The notes under the pieces are model-generated. The model saw nothing but the letters and a program-made list of their open reading frames with translations. It was not told the origin of the DNA and did no database searches. Of a stretch of 64,000 nt of DNA, positions 27,800-38,143 are shown in pieces. Made by a program: the position numbers and the translations under genes. The stretch lies in contig NZ_JVMD01000022.1 in the NCBI RefSeq assembly GCF_001056295.1, positions 1-64,000 on the forward strand. Direction: 5' to 3'. How positions within the stretch are numbered: position 1 is the first letter of the stretch; each line of letters opens with the position of its first letter. Source of the stretch: Corynebacterium halotolerans (GTDB taxonomy: Bacteria > Actinomycetota > Actinomycetes > Mycobacteriales > Mycobacteriaceae).

Positions 27800-28357
27800 A
27801 TGAACCTGCCCCAGATCGACCCCTTGCGCGCCGCCGTGGAAAGTGTCCTGCTCGTGGTGGATTCGCCGGTGGCGCCGATGGACCTCGCCCGCGCCCTCGA
27901 CGTCGAGCCCGCCGCGATCCGGGAGGTCCTGGGGCAGATGCGCGACGAATTCGAGGCCCGCGGCTCCGGCTTCGATCTGCGCGAGGTCGAGGGCGGGTGG
28001 CGCCTGTACACGCGGGCGGCGCACTCCGACGCGGTGGAGGCGTTCCTGCTGGACGGCACCCAGACCCGGCTGTCGCGCGCGGCGATGGAGACCCTGGCCG
28101 TGGTCGCCTACCGGCAGCCGGCGACCCGCGCCCAGGTCGCGGCGGTGCGCGGCGTCAACGTCGACGGCGTCATGCGCACCCTGCTGGCGCGCGGCTTGGT
28201 CGCCGAAGCGGGGGAGGACCCGTCGACGGGCGCCCACCTGTACGTGACCACGAACCTGCTGCTGGAGCAGCTGGGCATCGAATCGCTCGATCAACTGCCG
28301 GATCTCGCGCCGTTGCTGCCGGACGTCGACCTCATCGACGAACCGGATCTGCCCTAG
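27800..28357 (+). CDS. scpB: Segregation and condensation protein B
   Basis: The product is 185 residues made of two winged-helix domains. The N-terminal part (LRAAVESVLLVVDSPVAPMD) and the highly typical LSRAAMETLAVVAYRQPATRAQVAAVRGVNVDGV identify ScpB, which binds ScpA and regulates SMC ATPase. It is isolated here between two accessory blocks and has no partner gene close by. The stop is at 28355-28357. The following gap to 28568 contains a GCCCGA/TCGGGC hairpin near 28364 without a T-run. Confidence 0.94.
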   Translation: MNLPQIDPLRAAVESVLLVVDSPVAPMDLARALDVEPAAIREVLGQMRDEFEARGSGFDLREVEGGWRLYTRAAHSDAVEAFLLDGTQTRLSRAAMETLAVVAYRQPATRAQVAAVRGVNVDGVMRTLLARGLVAEAGEDPSTGAHLYVTTNLLLEQLGIESLDQLPDLAPLLPDVDLIDEPDLP

Positions 28358-28568
28358 CACGGTCGCCCGAATCGGGCGCCGTAAACGCCCGAAAAGTGTG
28401 ATCTTCGTCCTCCAACCAGCCCCGGATTAAGGAGAAGCGGGCGCGGCGGATATTGTCGACGGTGCAACAAACGGATCGAACAGGTCCGATGAACGAGCGC
28501 GACGGGCGCGCCGGATCCGACGCGTGGCACGCGAACGGCACACGAGCGGGAAAGGACGACTCTTCCTC

Positions 28569-29246
28569 ATGTACTTCAGGGGCATCCACATAATCACCGG
28601 CACCGGCCGGAGCGTCGGCAAGACGACGGCCACCGCCGCCCTCGCCGCGCAGGCGATGGCCGCCGGGGAGGAGCCCGTCGTGGTGAAGCTCGCCCAGATC
28701 GGCGAGCCGGAGGGGCAGGGCTCCATCGCGACGATCCAGCGCCTGACCGGCTGCACGGACGTCCACGAATTCGCGCGCTACCCCGATGTGCTGCCGCCGG
28801 CCTTCGCCGCCCGCCGCATCGGCGCCCCGGAGCTCGATCTGGAGGAGACCGCCGACAAGCTCCGCGATCTCGCCGCCGACGGCCACCCCGTGTTCGTCGA
28901 GGGCACCGGCGGCGTGCTGGCGCGCATCTCCAACTGGGCGGTGCCGGAGCTGGCGCAGGAGCTCGGCGCGAAGGCCACCATCGTGGCGTCCACGGCGCCG
29001 GGCACGCTCAACGCCGTCGAGCTGACCGCCGAGGCGTGCCGCGCCCGCGGCCTGGAGATCACCGGCATCATCGGCCGTTCCCTCCCGGAGCAGCCGGACG
29101 TCGCCGCGGAGTGCGTGGTCGAGCAGATGCCGATCCTCACCGGCCTGCCCGTCCTCGCGTGGCTGCCGGAGGATGCCGCGGACCTGGACCGCGAGGAGTT
29201 CCTCGGCCGCGCCGCCGGCTGGTTCAGCGGCGCATCGGCGGAGTAG
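28569..29246 (+). CDS. Divergent BioD (dethiobiotin synthetase) paralogue
   Basis: The product is 225 residues with a BioD fold. The P-loop is ITGTGRSVGKTTAT near residue 8. BioD normally has GT(D/G)T(D/E)VGKT with a Thr that binds diaminopelargonate, and here the TD/TE pair is RS. The second substrate segment reads VKLAQIGEP where BioD has KPxQTG. Walker-type EGTGGVLAR and the C-terminal PVLAWLPEDA are kept. The fold and ATP site are intact, but the substrate may differ from that of the canonical BioD at 33.9 kb. The ATG at 28569 fits the family start; the preceding 210 bases show no clear operator. The end overlaps the convergent transporter gene by 23 bases. Confidence 0.85.
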   Translation: MYFRGIHIITGTGRSVGKTTATAALAAQAMAAGEEPVVVKLAQIGEPEGQGSIATIQRLTGCTDVHEFARYPDVLPPAFAARRIGAPELDLEETADKLRDLAADGHPVFVEGTGGVLARISNWAVPELAQELGAKATIVASTAPGTLNAVELTAEACRARGLEITGIIGRSLPEQPDVAAECVVEQMPILTGLPVLAWLPEDAADLDREEFLGRAAGWFSGASAE

Positions 29247-30819
29247 CCGCCGGGGCATTTCCGGCCGTGTCCGCATCGCCGGCCGCGGCCGGGTCTTCGC
29301 CGTCGGCCATGCCCGCCGAGACCTTCACGACCTCGTCCGTGCCCTCGCGCGGCAGCCGCCGGTTGATCCACGGCACCAACGCGCCCACCGCGGCGGCGAC
29401 GGCGATGGCCGACAGGCCCAACACCAGGAAGTAGGCGCGCTCGGCGGATGCGTCCGCCGGGTCGTAATTGGTGGACAGCACGCCGGCGAGCGCGGTGCCG
29501 ACGGCCATGGTCATGAAGAACAGCGCCGAAAACCGCGTGCGGTACTTCGCGGGAGCCATCGCCGTGGCCGCGGACATGCCGACCGGCCCGATGTGCAGCT
29601 CACCGAATGTGATGATGCCGTAGGCCGCGATCAGCGCCAGCAGCGGCACCGTGCCCGCGGCGTGCCCGGTGAACGGCAGCAGGCACAGGACGCCCGCGCC
29701 GGCCATCGCCGTGCCGCCGGTGATTTGCGCGGCCGGTCCGGGCATGCGGTCGCCGAGCCGCAGCCGCAATGCGGCCATCGGCGCCGACAGGGCGAGGATG
29801 AAGATCGGGTTCAGCGACTGGGCCCACGCCGCCGGGGCCTCCCAGCCGCCGATGGCGCGGTCGACCCGCACGTCGGCGTAAACGGCCAGCGCGCCGAACG
29901 TCTGGTTCAGGATCGCCCAGAACGCCGCCGACACGACGAACAGCGGCACGAACGCCAGCACGCGGGCCCTCTCGCCGGCGCCGAGCCCGCGGTCGAGCAG
30001 CATCTGCCCGAACAGCGCGGTGGTGGCCAGCAGCGTCGCCGCGAGCATGACCGTGGCCAGGTGCGCCGGCGGCAGCACGCCGGTCACGGTCAGCGCCGCC
30101 ACCGCGAGGGCGGCCGCCGCGACCCCGCCGGCGATGCGGGCGAGTCGGGCTCGGGCGATGGGCAGGGAGGGCTTTTCGACGGCCACGCGGGCGTCGTCAA
30201 GCCATGAGGCCGACAGGCGCCGGCGCACCAGCGAATAGTGGACGAGCCCGGCGGTCATGAGCACCGCCGCCGCGCCGAAGCCGATGTGGTACCCGTGCCG
30301 GACCGACAGCCAGCCCGTGAGCATGGGGCCGAGCAATGCGCCGACGTTGATGCCCAGGTAGAACAGCTGGAAGTCGGAGTCGGCGCGGCGGTCGCCGTCG
30401 GCGCGGACGCGGCCGAGCATGGTGATGGCCGACGTTTTCAGCGCGCCCGAGCCCGCCGCGACGAGGACCAGCCCCGCCGCGACGCCCGCCCCGCCCGGCA
30501 GCAGCGCCAGCGTCAGGTGCCCGGCCACGAGCGTCCACGCGCCGGCGAGCAGGGTGCGTTCTGCGCCGAGGACCCGATCGGCGATCCAACCGCCGGCGAT
30601 GGTGCACAGGTACACGAGGCTGCCGTAGGCGCCCATCAGCGCGGTTGCGGTGGTCGTGGACAGCCCGACTCCGCCGTCGGTGGCCGAGGCGTAGAGGTAA
30701 TAGACCATGATCGCCTGCATGCCGTAGAAGCTGAACCGCTCCCACGTTTCCACGCCGACGAGGGCGGGCAGGGCGATGCGCGGACGTCCGGGGGAGGGGG
30801 AGGTCGTGCGGTCACGCAT
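29224..30819 (-). CDS. POT/PTR2-family proton-coupled transporter (copy 1)
   Basis: The product is 531 residues with about 14 helices. The POT signatures are present: [20 protein letters not shown] (the ExxERF motif) and [19 protein letters not shown] proteins import di- and tripeptides or other small solutes with protons. The start at 30819 has AAGGAG upstream and overlaps the end of the second copy. The two copies are highly similar and clearly a tandem duplication. Linkage to biotin genes and a BioQ-like box suggests a biotin-related substrate, but peptide uptake is the family default. Confidence 0.9.
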   Translation of the reverse strand: MRDRTTSPSPGRPRIALPALVGVETWERFSFYGMQAIMVYYLYASATDGGVGLSTTTATALMGAYGSLVYLCTIAGGWIADRVLGAERTLLAGAWTLVAGHLTLALLPGGAGVAAGLVLVAAGSGALKTSAITMLGRVRADGDRRADSDFQLFYLGINVGALLGPMLTGWLSVRHGYHIGFGAAAVLMTAGLVHYSLVRRRLSASWLDDARVAVEKPSLPIARARLARIAGGVAAAALAVAALTVTGVLPPAHLATVMLAATLLATTALFGQMLLDRGLGAGERARVLAFVPLFVVSAAFWAILNQTFGALAVYADVRVDRAIGGWEAPAAWAQSLNPIFILALSAPMAALRLRLGDRMPGPAAQITGGTAMAGAGVLCLLPFTGHAAGTVPLLALIAAYGIITFGELHIGPVGMSAATAMAPAKYRTRFSALFFMTMAVGTALAGVLSTNYDPADASAERAYFLVLGLSAIAVAAAVGALVPWINRRLPREGTDEVVKVSAGMADGEDPAAAGDADTAGNAPAATPPMRR

Positions 30820-32446
30820 GGAGATTCTCCTTGGCGGTGACGTCGGCGGTGACGGTCGCGGCGGCGGTGGCGGTCGTGGCGGCGCCCTCCTCGCCGGCCG
30901 CGATCTTCCGGCGGATCCACGGCAGCAGCAGCGCAACGGCGGCGGCGACGGCCATGACGCCGAGCCCCACCGACAGGAAGTAGGCCCGTTCCGCGCCGGA
31001 GTCGGCGGGATCGTAGTTCGTCGACAGCACGCCGGACAGGGCGGTGCCCACGGCCATGGTCAGGAAGTACAGCGCCGAAAACCGCGTCCGGTAGCGGGCG
31101 GGCGCCAGCACGGTCGACGCCGCCATGCCCACGGGGCTGACCTGCAGTTCGCCGAGGGTGATGGTCAGGTACACGGCGACGATGACCAGCAGCGGCACCG
31201 TGCCGTCGGCGAGTCCCGCGAAGGGCACGACCACGAGCATCGCCGCGCCGGTGATGGCCGTGCCCGCGATCATCTGGATGGGGATGTCGGGGGCGCGCCG
31301 GCCCATCCGCAGGCGCAGGGCGGCCAGCGGCAGGATCAGCAGCAGCGTGAACACGGGGTTGAGGGACTGCGCCCACGCGGCGGGGGCGGACCAGTCGCCG
31401 ATGGTGCGGTCGATGCGCAGGTCGGAGTAGACCGCCAGAGCGCCGAAGGCCTGGTTGTGGATGGCCCAGAACGCCACGGCCGCGATGAACAGGGGGATGA
31501 ACGCGACCACGCGCGAACGCTCGGCGGCGCTGATCTTCGGGTCGAGGATCATCTGCGCGAACAGCGCGACGGTGGCCGCGACGGTGGCGGCGAGCATGAC
31601 CGTCGGCAAGCGGTGCAGCGGCAGCGCCCCCGAGATCGTGAGCCCGGCGACCGTGCCGGCCGCACCCGCCACGGCGAGCAGCACCAGGGCCAGGCCCCGG
31701 CGGCCGATGGGGGACGTCGGCTTTTCGACGGCCAGGCGGGCGTCGTCCCGCCACGAGCCGGAGAGACGGCGCCGGTGCCAGTGGTAGTGGACGAGGCCGA
31801 TGATCATGAGGATCGCCGCGGCTCCGAAGCCGGCGTCATAGCCATAGGTGACGGACAGCGCGCCGGTGAGCACGGGGCCGAGCAGCCCGCCGACGTTGAT
31901 GCCGAAGTAGAAGAACTGGAAGTCGTTGTCGCGGCGGGGGTCGCCGGACCGGCGGACGCGGCCGAGCATGGTGATGGCGGATGTCTTCAGTGCGCCCGAG
32001 CCCGCCGCGACGAGGACCATGCCGACGGCCACGCCCGGCGCGCCGGGGACCAGGGACAGCGTGAGGTGGCCGGCGACGAGCGTCCACGCGCCGGCGAGCA
32101 GGGTGCGTTCGGCGCCGAGGATGCGGTCGCCGATCCAGCCGCCGGCGATGGTGCACAGGTACACGAGGCTGCCGTACGCGCCCATCAGGGCGGTGGCGGT
32201 GGTGGTGGGCAGGCCGAGGCCGCCGTCGGTGACGGTGCCGTACAGGTAGTACGCCATGATCGCCTGCATGCCGTAGAAGCTGAACCGCTCCCACGATTCG
32301 ACGCCGATGATGGCGGGCAGGGCGACGCGGGCCTTCCCGGGTGGCCGGGGAGTGCCGGAGGGGCCCTCCGGTGCGGCCGGAATCGGCCCACTTGAACGCT
32401 GTCCAATGCTGGTCATGGACTTATCGTGCTCATCGACGCGTTCCAT
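30812..32446 (-). CDS. POT/PTR2-family proton-coupled transporter (copy 2)
   Basis: The product is 544 residues. It has the same motifs as the neighbouring copy ([36 protein letters not shown]) and the same order of helices, with a longer N-terminal tail of about 30 polar residues. In the second motif the usual Ala-Asp is Gly-Asp. I chose the ATG at 32446 with GGGGGAT upstream; the ATG at 32416 would remove ten residues. It is divergent from bioA with only 68 bases between, and is the first gene of a two-gene operon with copy 1 (eight-base overlap). Confidence 0.9.
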   Translation of the reverse strand: MERVDEHDKSMTSIGQRSSGPIPAAPEGPSGTPRPPGKARVALPAIIGVESWERFSFYGMQAIMAYYLYGTVTDGGLGLPTTTATALMGAYGSLVYLCTIAGGWIGDRILGAERTLLAGAWTLVAGHLTLSLVPGAPGVAVGMVLVAAGSGALKTSAITMLGRVRRSGDPRRDNDFQFFYFGINVGGLLGPVLTGALSVTYGYDAGFGAAAILMIIGLVHYHWHRRRLSGSWRDDARLAVEKPTSPIGRRGLALVLLAVAGAAGTVAGLTISGALPLHRLPTVMLAATVAATVALFAQMILDPKISAAERSRVVAFIPLFIAAVAFWAIHNQAFGALAVYSDLRIDRTIGDWSAPAAWAQSLNPVFTLLLILPLAALRLRMGRRAPDIPIQMIAGTAITGAAMLVVVPFAGLADGTVPLLVIVAVYLTITLGELQVSPVGMAASTVLAPARYRTRFSALYFLTMAVGTALSGVLSTNYDPADSGAERAYFLSVGLGVMAVAAAVALLLPWIRRKIAAGEEGAATTATAAATVTADVTAKENLHA

Positions 32447-32471
32447 GGCAAATCATCCCCCAACCTACCCC

Positions 32472-32484
32472 TGAACGGTGTTCG
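32472..32484. promoter_or_regulatory. BioQ-like operator between POT and bioA genes
   Basis: TGAACGGTGTTCG matches the corynebacterial BioQ motif TGAAC-N3-GTTAC at 8 of 10 defined positions and is itself a near-perfect palindrome. It sits where the -35 region of bioA would be, 17 bases before a TAACGT -10 box, and 26 bases from the start of the divergent transporter gene. One TetR-type repressor could therefore control both directions. Confidence 0.6.
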
Positions 32485-32500
32485 ACAATACCGCCCGGAC

Positions 32501-32506
32501 TAACGT
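32501..32506 (+). promoter_or_regulatory. -10 box of bioA, probably leaderless
   Basis: TAACGT ends eight bases before the bioA ATG at 32515, and no ribosome-binding sequence lies between. The BioQ-like palindrome covers the expected -35 region. Confidence 0.45.
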
Positions 32507-32514
32507 TTCCTTCC

Positions 32515-33930
32515 ATGGCCAACGTCCCCGACTCCCCGAACACCGCGTCCGCCCCCTCCGACATCGCCGCGTTCGACATCGCCGCGTTCGACGCCGCCCA
32601 CGTGTGGCACCCCTACGGCCCCATGCCCAGCCCCGTCCCGGCGCTGCCGGTGGCGTCGGCGTCCGGGACGATGCTGACGCTGGCCGACGGACGCGAGCTC
32701 ATCGACGGCATGAGCAGCTGGTGGGCGGCGTGCCACGGCCATTCGCACCCGCGGTTGGTCGCGGCGGCGCAGCGGCAGGCGGCGACGATGTCGCACGTGA
32801 TGTTCGGCGGCCTCACCCACGCCCCGGCCGTCGACCTGGCGCGGCGCCTGCTGGAGATGACCGATCCGGCCCTCGATGCGGTGTTCTTCTCCGACTCCGG
32901 GTCGGTATCGGTGGAAGTGGCCGTCAAGATGGCGCTGCAGTACCAGCGCGCCGTCGGCCATCCGGGGCGCAATCGCCTGATGACCTGGCGGGGCGGCTAC
33001 CACGGCGACACGCGCGCCCCGATGAGCGTCTGCGACCCCGACGGCGGCATGCACTCGCTGTGGGCCGGCGCATGGACGCCGCAGGTGTTCGCCCCGGTGC
33101 CGCCGCCGCGCGGATCGTCGGAGCGGACGAGGGCCGAGTACCTGGCCGCTTTCGAGGAGCTCGTCGACGACTCCGTCGCCGCGGTCATCGTCGAACCCGT
33201 GGTGCAGGGCGCCGGTGGGATGCGCTTCCACGACCATGAGCTGCTCGTCGGCCTGCGCGAGATCTGCGATCGGCATGGGCTGCTGCTCATCGCCGACGAG
33301 ATCGCCACCGGCTTCGGCCGCACCGGGGATCTCTTCGCCACCGCGGCGGCCGGAGTGACGCCGGATGTGCTGTGCGTGGGCAAGGCGCTCACCGGCGGCT
33401 TCCTCTCGCTGGCGGCGACCCTGACCACCCGTGAGGTGGCCTCGGCGATCTCCGGGGGCGAGGGCGGCGGCCTGATGCACGGGCCCACCTTCATGGCCAA
33501 CCCGCTGGCCTGCGCCATCGCCGCGGAAAACCTGGACATCATCGCCGAGGGGCGGTGGCGCCGCGATGTGCCCCGCATCGAAGCCGGCCTGCGCGCCGGG
33601 CTGGAACCGTTGCGCGGCGCTCCCGGAGTCGCCGACGTCCGCGTGCTCGGCGCGATCGGCGTGGTGGAGATGGACCAACCCGTCGACATGGCCCGCGCCA
33701 CCGCGGCGTGCGTGGCCGAAGGAGTGTGGCTCAGGCCCTTCGGGAAGCTCGTTTACGCCATGCCCATGTACGTCTGCGACGACGCCGAGGTCGCCGCGAT
33801 CTGCCGCGCCGTCGCCGCCATCGTCGAAGCGGAGGGGAAGGCTGTGGCGGAGGCGGGTGCCAAGGCCGTTGGCGGCGCGACCGCCCCCGATCCCGAAACC
33901 ACCTACAACCGCGAAGGAGAATCCGCATGA
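32515..33930 (+). CDS. bioA: Adenosylmethionine-8-amino-7-oxononanoate aminotransferase
   Basis: The product is 471 residues. It transfers the SAM amino group to KAPA to give DAPA in biotin synthesis. It is a fold-I PLP enzyme: HVWHPYGP near the N-terminus and [14 protein letters not shown] are BioA hallmarks, [14 protein letters not shown] contains the PLP-binding Asp, and [14 protein letters not shown] carries the Schiff-base Lys. The first 35 residues have an extra Ala/Asp repeat ([13 protein letters not shown]). A canonical bioD follows with an ATGA overlap. Confidence 0.96.
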   Translation: MANVPDSPNTASAPSDIAAFDIAAFDAAHVWHPYGPMPSPVPALPVASASGTMLTLADGRELIDGMSSWWAACHGHSHPRLVAAAQRQAATMSHVMFGGLTHAPAVDLARRLLEMTDPALDAVFFSDSGSVSVEVAVKMALQYQRAVGHPGRNRLMTWRGGYHGDTRAPMSVCDPDGGMHSLWAGAWTPQVFAPVPPPRGSSERTRAEYLAAFEELVDDSVAAVIVEPVVQGAGGMRFHDHELLVGLREICDRHGLLLIADEIATGFGRTGDLFATAAAGVTPDVLCVGKALTGGFLSLAATLTTREVASAISGGEGGGLMHGPTFMANPLACAIAAENLDIIAEGRWRRDVPRIEAGLRAGLEPLRGAPGVADVRVLGAIGVVEMDQPVDMARATAACVAEGVWLRPFGKLVYAMPMYVCDDAEVAAICRAVAAIVEAEGKAVAEAGAKAVGGATAPDPETTYNREGESA

Positions 33931-34661
33931 CCATCCTGTGCATCACGGGAACGGGCACCGACATCGGCAAGACCATCGCCACCGCCGCCATCGCCGGGCT
34001 GTTGCGCTCCTGCGGGAGGCACGTGGTCGTCGTCAAGCCCGCGCAAACGGGATTCCCCGGGACCGGCAACGTGCTGGGGAGGGGCGGGGACCTCGACGAC
34101 GTTGCCCGGCTGACCGGCGTCGACGACCTGCACGGATTCGCCCGCTACCCCGAACCGATGGCGCCGCTGGCCGCCGCGCGCCGGGCCGGGCTGCCGCCGC
34201 TGCGGCTCGCCGACGCCGCGGAGGGCATTCGCGCGCTCGACGGGCCGGACCGCACCGTGCTCGTCGAAGGCGCGGGCGGGCTGCTGGTCAGGCTCGGCAG
34301 CGACCCGACCGAGGGTGACCGACCCGCCCGCGAATGGGGCCTGCCCGAACTCTCCGCCGAACTTCCCGGCGCGAAGACGGTGGTGGTGACGTCTCTGGGG
34401 CTCGGCAGCCTCAACACCGCGGAGCTGACCGTCGAGGTTGCGCGCGGCCGGGGGATGGACGTCATCGGGCTCGTCGGCGGTTCGCTTCCCGAAGGCGACG
34501 ACCCGATCGTCGCCACCAACCTCGAGGATCTGCCGCACCTGACCGGAACCGACGTGCTCGGGTGCGTGCCCGCCGGATCCGGGGCCCTGGAACGCGATGA
34601 ATTCCTGGCGGCCGCGCCGGGCTGGTTCGCCGAATCGGGGCGAAGCGCCCTGGTGGGGTAG
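33927..34661 (+). CDS. bioD: Dethiobiotin synthetase
   Basis: The product is 244 residues. It carboxylates DAPA to dethiobiotin with ATP. The P-loop [16 protein letters not shown] and substrate motif [10 protein letters not shown] are canonical, unlike the paralogue at 28.6 kb. [13 protein letters not shown] and a C-terminal [10 protein letters not shown] follow. GAAGGAGA precedes the ATG, which overlaps the bioA stop, so bioAD is one operon. No bioB, bioF or pimelate genes are in the window. Confidence 0.95.
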   Translation: MTILCITGTGTDIGKTIATAAIAGLLRSCGRHVVVVKPAQTGFPGTGNVLGRGGDLDDVARLTGVDDLHGFARYPEPMAPLAAARRAGLPPLRLADAAEGIRALDGPDRTVLVEGAGGLLVRLGSDPTEGDRPAREWGLPELSAELPGAKTVVVTSLGLGSLNTAELTVEVARGRGMDVIGLVGGSLPEGDDPIVATNLEDLPHLTGTDVLGCVPAGSGALERDEFLAAAPGWFAESGRSALVG

Positions 34662-34701
34662 GCTGGCCTGCGGACATCGCCGTGGGGCGCCCCGACACCG
34701 A

Positions 34702-34750
34702 GTCCCATCCGCCAGGCAACACGCCGACCGTGATGGGACGCTCGTTTTCC
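34702..34750 (+). terminator. Possible terminator or leader hairpin after bioAD
   Basis: GTCCCATC at 34702-34709 pairs with GATGGGAC at 34732-34739, followed by CTCGTTTTCC. The eight-base stem with a 22-base loop could end bioAD transcription or form a leader before rluB. A TAGGCT sequence at 34662 is a possible -10 box. Confidence 0.35.
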
Positions 34751-34824
34751 AGAGCCCCGCGACGCACGCCGGCGGCGATCCGCCGGACGCGAAATCCGCA
34801 CCGCTCAACAGAATGAGGACACCC

Positions 34825-35721
34825 GTGTCACCCACCGCTCGCCGAGACGGCACACCGGACAAGAACAACAGGGACGGAAACCGCGCCAAGAGGGCCGGGG
34901 ACTACTACGTCTCCCAGGCCCGCCCCGCACGGCACCAGCACGTCGACCGCAAGCGCGGCGGCACGAACGCCGGCGGAGCGTCGGACGGAGAGGGCGTGCG
35001 CCTGCAGAAGGTGCTGGCCCAGGCCGGCGTCGCCTCCCGCCGCATGGCCGAACGCCTCATCGACGAGGGCCGCGTGGAGGTCGACGGGAAGATCGTCACC
35101 CGCCAGGGCGTGCGCGTCGACCCGAACACCGCGATCATCCGCGTCGACGGTTCCCGCGTGGTGGTCAACGAGGACATGCAGTACTTCGTGCTGAACAAGC
35201 CCCGCGGCGTGCAGTGCACCATGAGCGACGACCAGGGCCGCCCCTGCGTCGGCGACATCATCGGCGAGAAGGTCTCCGCCGGCCAGCGCCTGTTCCACGT
35301 CGGCCGCCTCGACGCGGCGACGGAGGGCCTGCTGCTGCTGACCAACGACGGCGAGCTGGCCAACCGGCTGATGCACCCCAGCTACAACGTGACCAAGACC
35401 TACCTGGCCACGGTCAAGGGCGAGGCGGACAACAAGCTCATCCGCGCGCTCACCGAGGGCATCGAGCTTGACGACGGGCCCGCCAAGGCCGATTTCGCCC
35501 AGATCATCGATGTGTGGCAGGGGCGTTCCATCGTCCGCGTGGAGCTGCACGAGGGCCGCAAGCACATCGTGCGCCGCATGCTCAAGCACCTGGAATACCC
35601 GGTCGAGCGCCTGGTGCGCACGAAGATCCACACCGTCCAGCTGGGCGAGCAGACCCCGGGCGCCCTGCGCGCGCTCAACCGTTCCGAGCTGGCCTCGCTG
35701 TACAAGGCGGTGGGGCTGTAG
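34825..35721 (+). CDS. rluB: Ribosomal large-subunit pseudouridine synthase B-like
   Basis: The product is 298 residues. The first 50 residues are a basic tail, then an S4 domain ([20 protein letters not shown]) and the RsuA/RluB-type catalytic domain with the catalytic Asp in [18 protein letters not shown] and the motif [12 protein letters not shown]. It should pseudouridylate 23S rRNA near the peptidyl centre. The GTG at 34825 has GAGGAC six bases upstream; the ATG at 34813 lies before that site. It directly precedes the kinase/GTPase fusion. Confidence 0.93.
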   Translation: MSPTARRDGTPDKNNRDGNRAKRAGDYYVSQARPARHQHVDRKRGGTNAGGASDGEGVRLQKVLAQAGVASRRMAERLIDEGRVEVDGKIVTRQGVRVDPNTAIIRVDGSRVVVNEDMQYFVLNKPRGVQCTMSDDQGRPCVGDIIGEKVSAGQRLFHVGRLDAATEGLLLLTNDGELANRLMHPSYNVTKTYLATVKGEADNKLIRALTEGIELDDGPAKADFAQIIDVWQGRSIVRVELHEGRKHIVRRMLKHLEYPVERLVRTKIHTVQLGEQTPGALRALNRSELASLYKAVGL

Positions 35722-35771
35722 TGGCCGGATACGACGACAACGACCAGACGATCAACGAGGACGGGCGCACC

Positions 35772-38093
35772 ATGAACGATTCCACCGCCGCCGGGGCCCT
35801 GCTGCTGGCCATCGACGGCCCGTCCGGCACCGGCAAGTCGACCGTGTCGCGGGCCGTCGCCGAACGACTCGGCGCGAAGTACCTGGACACCGGAGCGATG
35901 TACCGCGTGGCCACCCTGTGGGTGCTGCGCGAGGGCATCGACCCCGCCGACGAGGACGCCGTGGTCGCGGCGACCGCCGATCTGCCCCTGACCATCAGCG
36001 ATGACCCGCGGTCGACGGAGGTGCTCCTCGACGGCGAGGACGTTTCCGGCGAGATCCGCGGCGCCGAGGTCACCCGCAACGTCTCCGCGGTGTCGGCCAT
36101 CCCGGCGGTGCGCGAAAACCTCGTGGACCTGCAGCGTCGCCTGGCCGCCGAAGCCGGGCGCTGCGTCGTCGAGGGCCGCGACATCGGCACCGTGGTGCTG
36201 CCCGACGTGCCGGCGAAGGTCTTCATGACCGCCGCCGCCGAGGTCCGCGCCCGCCGTCGATACGACCAGGACATCGCCGCCGGCCGCGAAGCCGACTACG
36301 ACGAGGTCCTCGCCGACGTCGTGCGCCGCGACGAGCTGGACAGCTCCCGCAAAACCTCGCCCCTGCGCCCGGCCGACGACGCCGTGGTGCTGGACACCTC
36401 CGAGATGGGCATCGACGAGGTCATCGAGCACATCCTCGACGTCGTCGAAGCCGGCTACCCCGGATCCGTCGACGATGACCCGATCGACGATGACGAACAC
36501 GGCGGTGGCGGCGACGCCGCCGCCGAGTTCGACGGCGACGGCGAGTCCGGCGGCGATTTCGACGGCCACGGTGCCGCCACCGAATTCATCCAGGCCACGG
36601 GCGAAGGCGCCCACGAGGACCCCGACGCCGGCCTCGACCGCGCCATCGCCGACCACGAAACGGTCATCGCCGACGCCATCGCCCGCGCCGAAGCGGGCGA
36701 ACTCGGCGACGACGACGAGGATTGGGACGACCTCGAGGAAGCGTTCGCCGCTCTCGGCGCCGCCGCCGACGAAGACGAGGCGCTGCCGACCGTCGCCATC
36801 GTGGGGCGCCCCAACGTGGGCAAATCCACGATGGTCAACCGGTTCATCGGCCGTCGTGAAGCAGTCGTGGAAGACTTCCCCGGAGTCACCCGCGACCGCA
36901 TCAGCTACCTCGGCGACTGGGCCGGCCGCCGATTCTGGGTGCAGGACACCGGCGGCTGGGACCCCGACGCGAAGGGCCTGCACGCGTCCATCGCGCGGCA
37001 GGCCGAAGCGGCGATGGAAACCGCCGACGTGATCATCATGGTCGTCGACACCACCGTCGGCGTCACCGCCACCGACGAGATGATGGCCCGCCGCCTCCAG
37101 CGCGCCGAGCAGCCCGTCATCCTCGCGGCCAACAAGTTCGAGTCGGACTCGCAGCTCGGCGACGTCGCGGAGTTCTGGTCGCTCGGCCTGGGCGAACCGC
37201 ACCCGACGTCCGCGCTGCACGGGCGCGGCAACGCCGACGTGATGGACGAGGTCGTCCGCCTGTTCCCGGAGGTGCCCCGCGCGAAGGCGCAGCCGCAGGG
37301 CCCGCGGCGAGTGGCGATCGTCGGCAAGCCGAACGTGGGCAAGTCGTCGCTGCTGAACAAGATCTCCGGCGAGGAACGCGCCGTCGTGTCGGACGTCGCC
37401 GGCACCACCGTCGACCCGGTCGACTCGCTGGTGCAGCTGGAGGATTCGGTGTGGCGCTTCGTCGACACCGCCGGCATCCGCAAGAAGACCCGGCAGGCGC
37501 AGGGCCATGAGTTCTACGCGTCGCTGCGGACCCGGTCGGCGATCGACAATTCCGAGGTGGTCATCTTCCTCGTGGATTCGTCCGAGCCGATCGCGGAGCA
37601 GGACCAGCGCGTGCTGCGCATGATCCTCGACTCCGGCCGCGCCCTGGTGGTGGCGTACAACAAGTGGGATCTCATGGACGAGGACCGCCGCGACCTGCTC
37701 GAGCGCGAAATCGACCTGCAGCTGTCGCACGTGCCGTGGGCGCGGCGCGTGAACATTTCGGCGAAGACGGGGCGTGCGCTGCAGAAGCTGGAGCCGGCGA
37801 TGCTCGAGGCGCTGGATTCGTGGGATCGCCGCATCCCGACCGGCCGCCTGAACACGTGGCTGCGGACCGTGCTGCAGGAGGTGCCGCCGCCGATGCGCGG
37901 TGGCCGTCTGCCGCGGGTGCTGTTCGCGACGCAGGCGTCGACGCGGCCCCCGGTGATCGTGCTGTTCACGACCGGTTTCCTCGAGCACGGTTACCGCCGG
38001 TTCCTGGAGCGCCGCCTTCGCGAAGAGTTCGGCTTCGAGGGCTCGCCCGTGCGCATCGCCGTGCGCGTGCGCGAGAAGAGGAAGCGCAAGTAG
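35772..38093 (+). CDS. cmk-der: Fused cytidylate kinase and GTPase Der
   Basis: The product is 773 residues. Residues 1-230 are a complete CMP kinase ([37 protein letters not shown]). Residues 231-340 form an acidic linker rich in Asp, Glu and Ala. The rest is the ribosome-assembly GTPase Der with two G domains ([13 protein letters not shown] near 347 and [13 protein letters not shown] near 517) and a C-terminal KH-like domain ending KRKRK. In C. glutamicum the two are neighbouring separate genes; fused forms are known in other actinobacteria. The ATG at 35772 gives the typical Cmk N-terminus, while a GTG at 35721 overlapping the rluB stop is an alternative. Confidence 0.94.
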   Translation: MNDSTAAGALLLAIDGPSGTGKSTVSRAVAERLGAKYLDTGAMYRVATLWVLREGIDPADEDAVVAATADLPLTISDDPRSTEVLLDGEDVSGEIRGAEVTRNVSAVSAIPAVRENLVDLQRRLAAEAGRCVVEGRDIGTVVLPDVPAKVFMTAAAEVRARRRYDQDIAAGREADYDEVLADVVRRDELDSSRKTSPLRPADDAVVLDTSEMGIDEVIEHILDVVEAGYPGSVDDDPIDDDEHGGGGDAAAEFDGDGESGGDFDGHGAATEFIQATGEGAHEDPDAGLDRAIADHETVIADAIARAEAGELGDDDEDWDDLEEAFAALGAAADEDEALPTVAIVGRPNVGKSTMVNRFIGRREAVVEDFPGVTRDRISYLGDWAGRRFWVQDTGGWDPDAKGLHASIARQAEAAMETADVIIMVVDTTVGVTATDEMMARRLQRAEQPVILAANKFESDSQLGDVAEFWSLGLGEPHPTSALHGRGNADVMDEVVRLFPEVPRAKAQPQGPRRVAIVGKPNVGKSSLLNKISGEERAVVSDVAGTTVDPVDSLVQLEDSVWRFVDTAGIRKKTRQAQGHEFYASLRTRSAIDNSEVVIFLVDSSEPIAEQDQRVLRMILDSGRALVVAYNKWDLMDEDRRDLLEREIDLQLSHVPWARRVNISAKTGRALQKLEPAMLEALDSWDRRIPTGRLNTWLRTVLQEVPPPMRGGRLPRVLFATQASTRPPVIVLFTTGFLEHGYRRFLERRLREEFGFEGSPVRIAVRVREKRKRK

Positions 38094-38103
38094 CGCGCGG
38101 CCG

Positions 38104-38143
38104 GGCGCGGGGAGCGGGCGTTGGCTCGTTCCCCGCGCCTTTT
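38104..38143 (+). terminator. Strong intrinsic terminator after cmk-der
   Basis: GGCGCGGGGAGCG at 38104-38116 pairs with CGTTCCCCGCGCC at 38127-38139 (13 pairs with one G-T), followed directly by TTTT. It ends the rluB/cmk-der transcription unit. Confidence 0.85.

Noticed and set aside
30776..32395. Plus-strand frame of 539 codons opposite the POT transporters
   Set aside because: It is the antisense shadow of two clear paralogous membrane proteins; its apparent repeat structure only reflects that duplication.
32501..32520. Biotin riboswitch or other riboswitch before bioA
   Set aside because: The leader is too short for any riboswitch, since the ATG lies eight bases after the -10 box.
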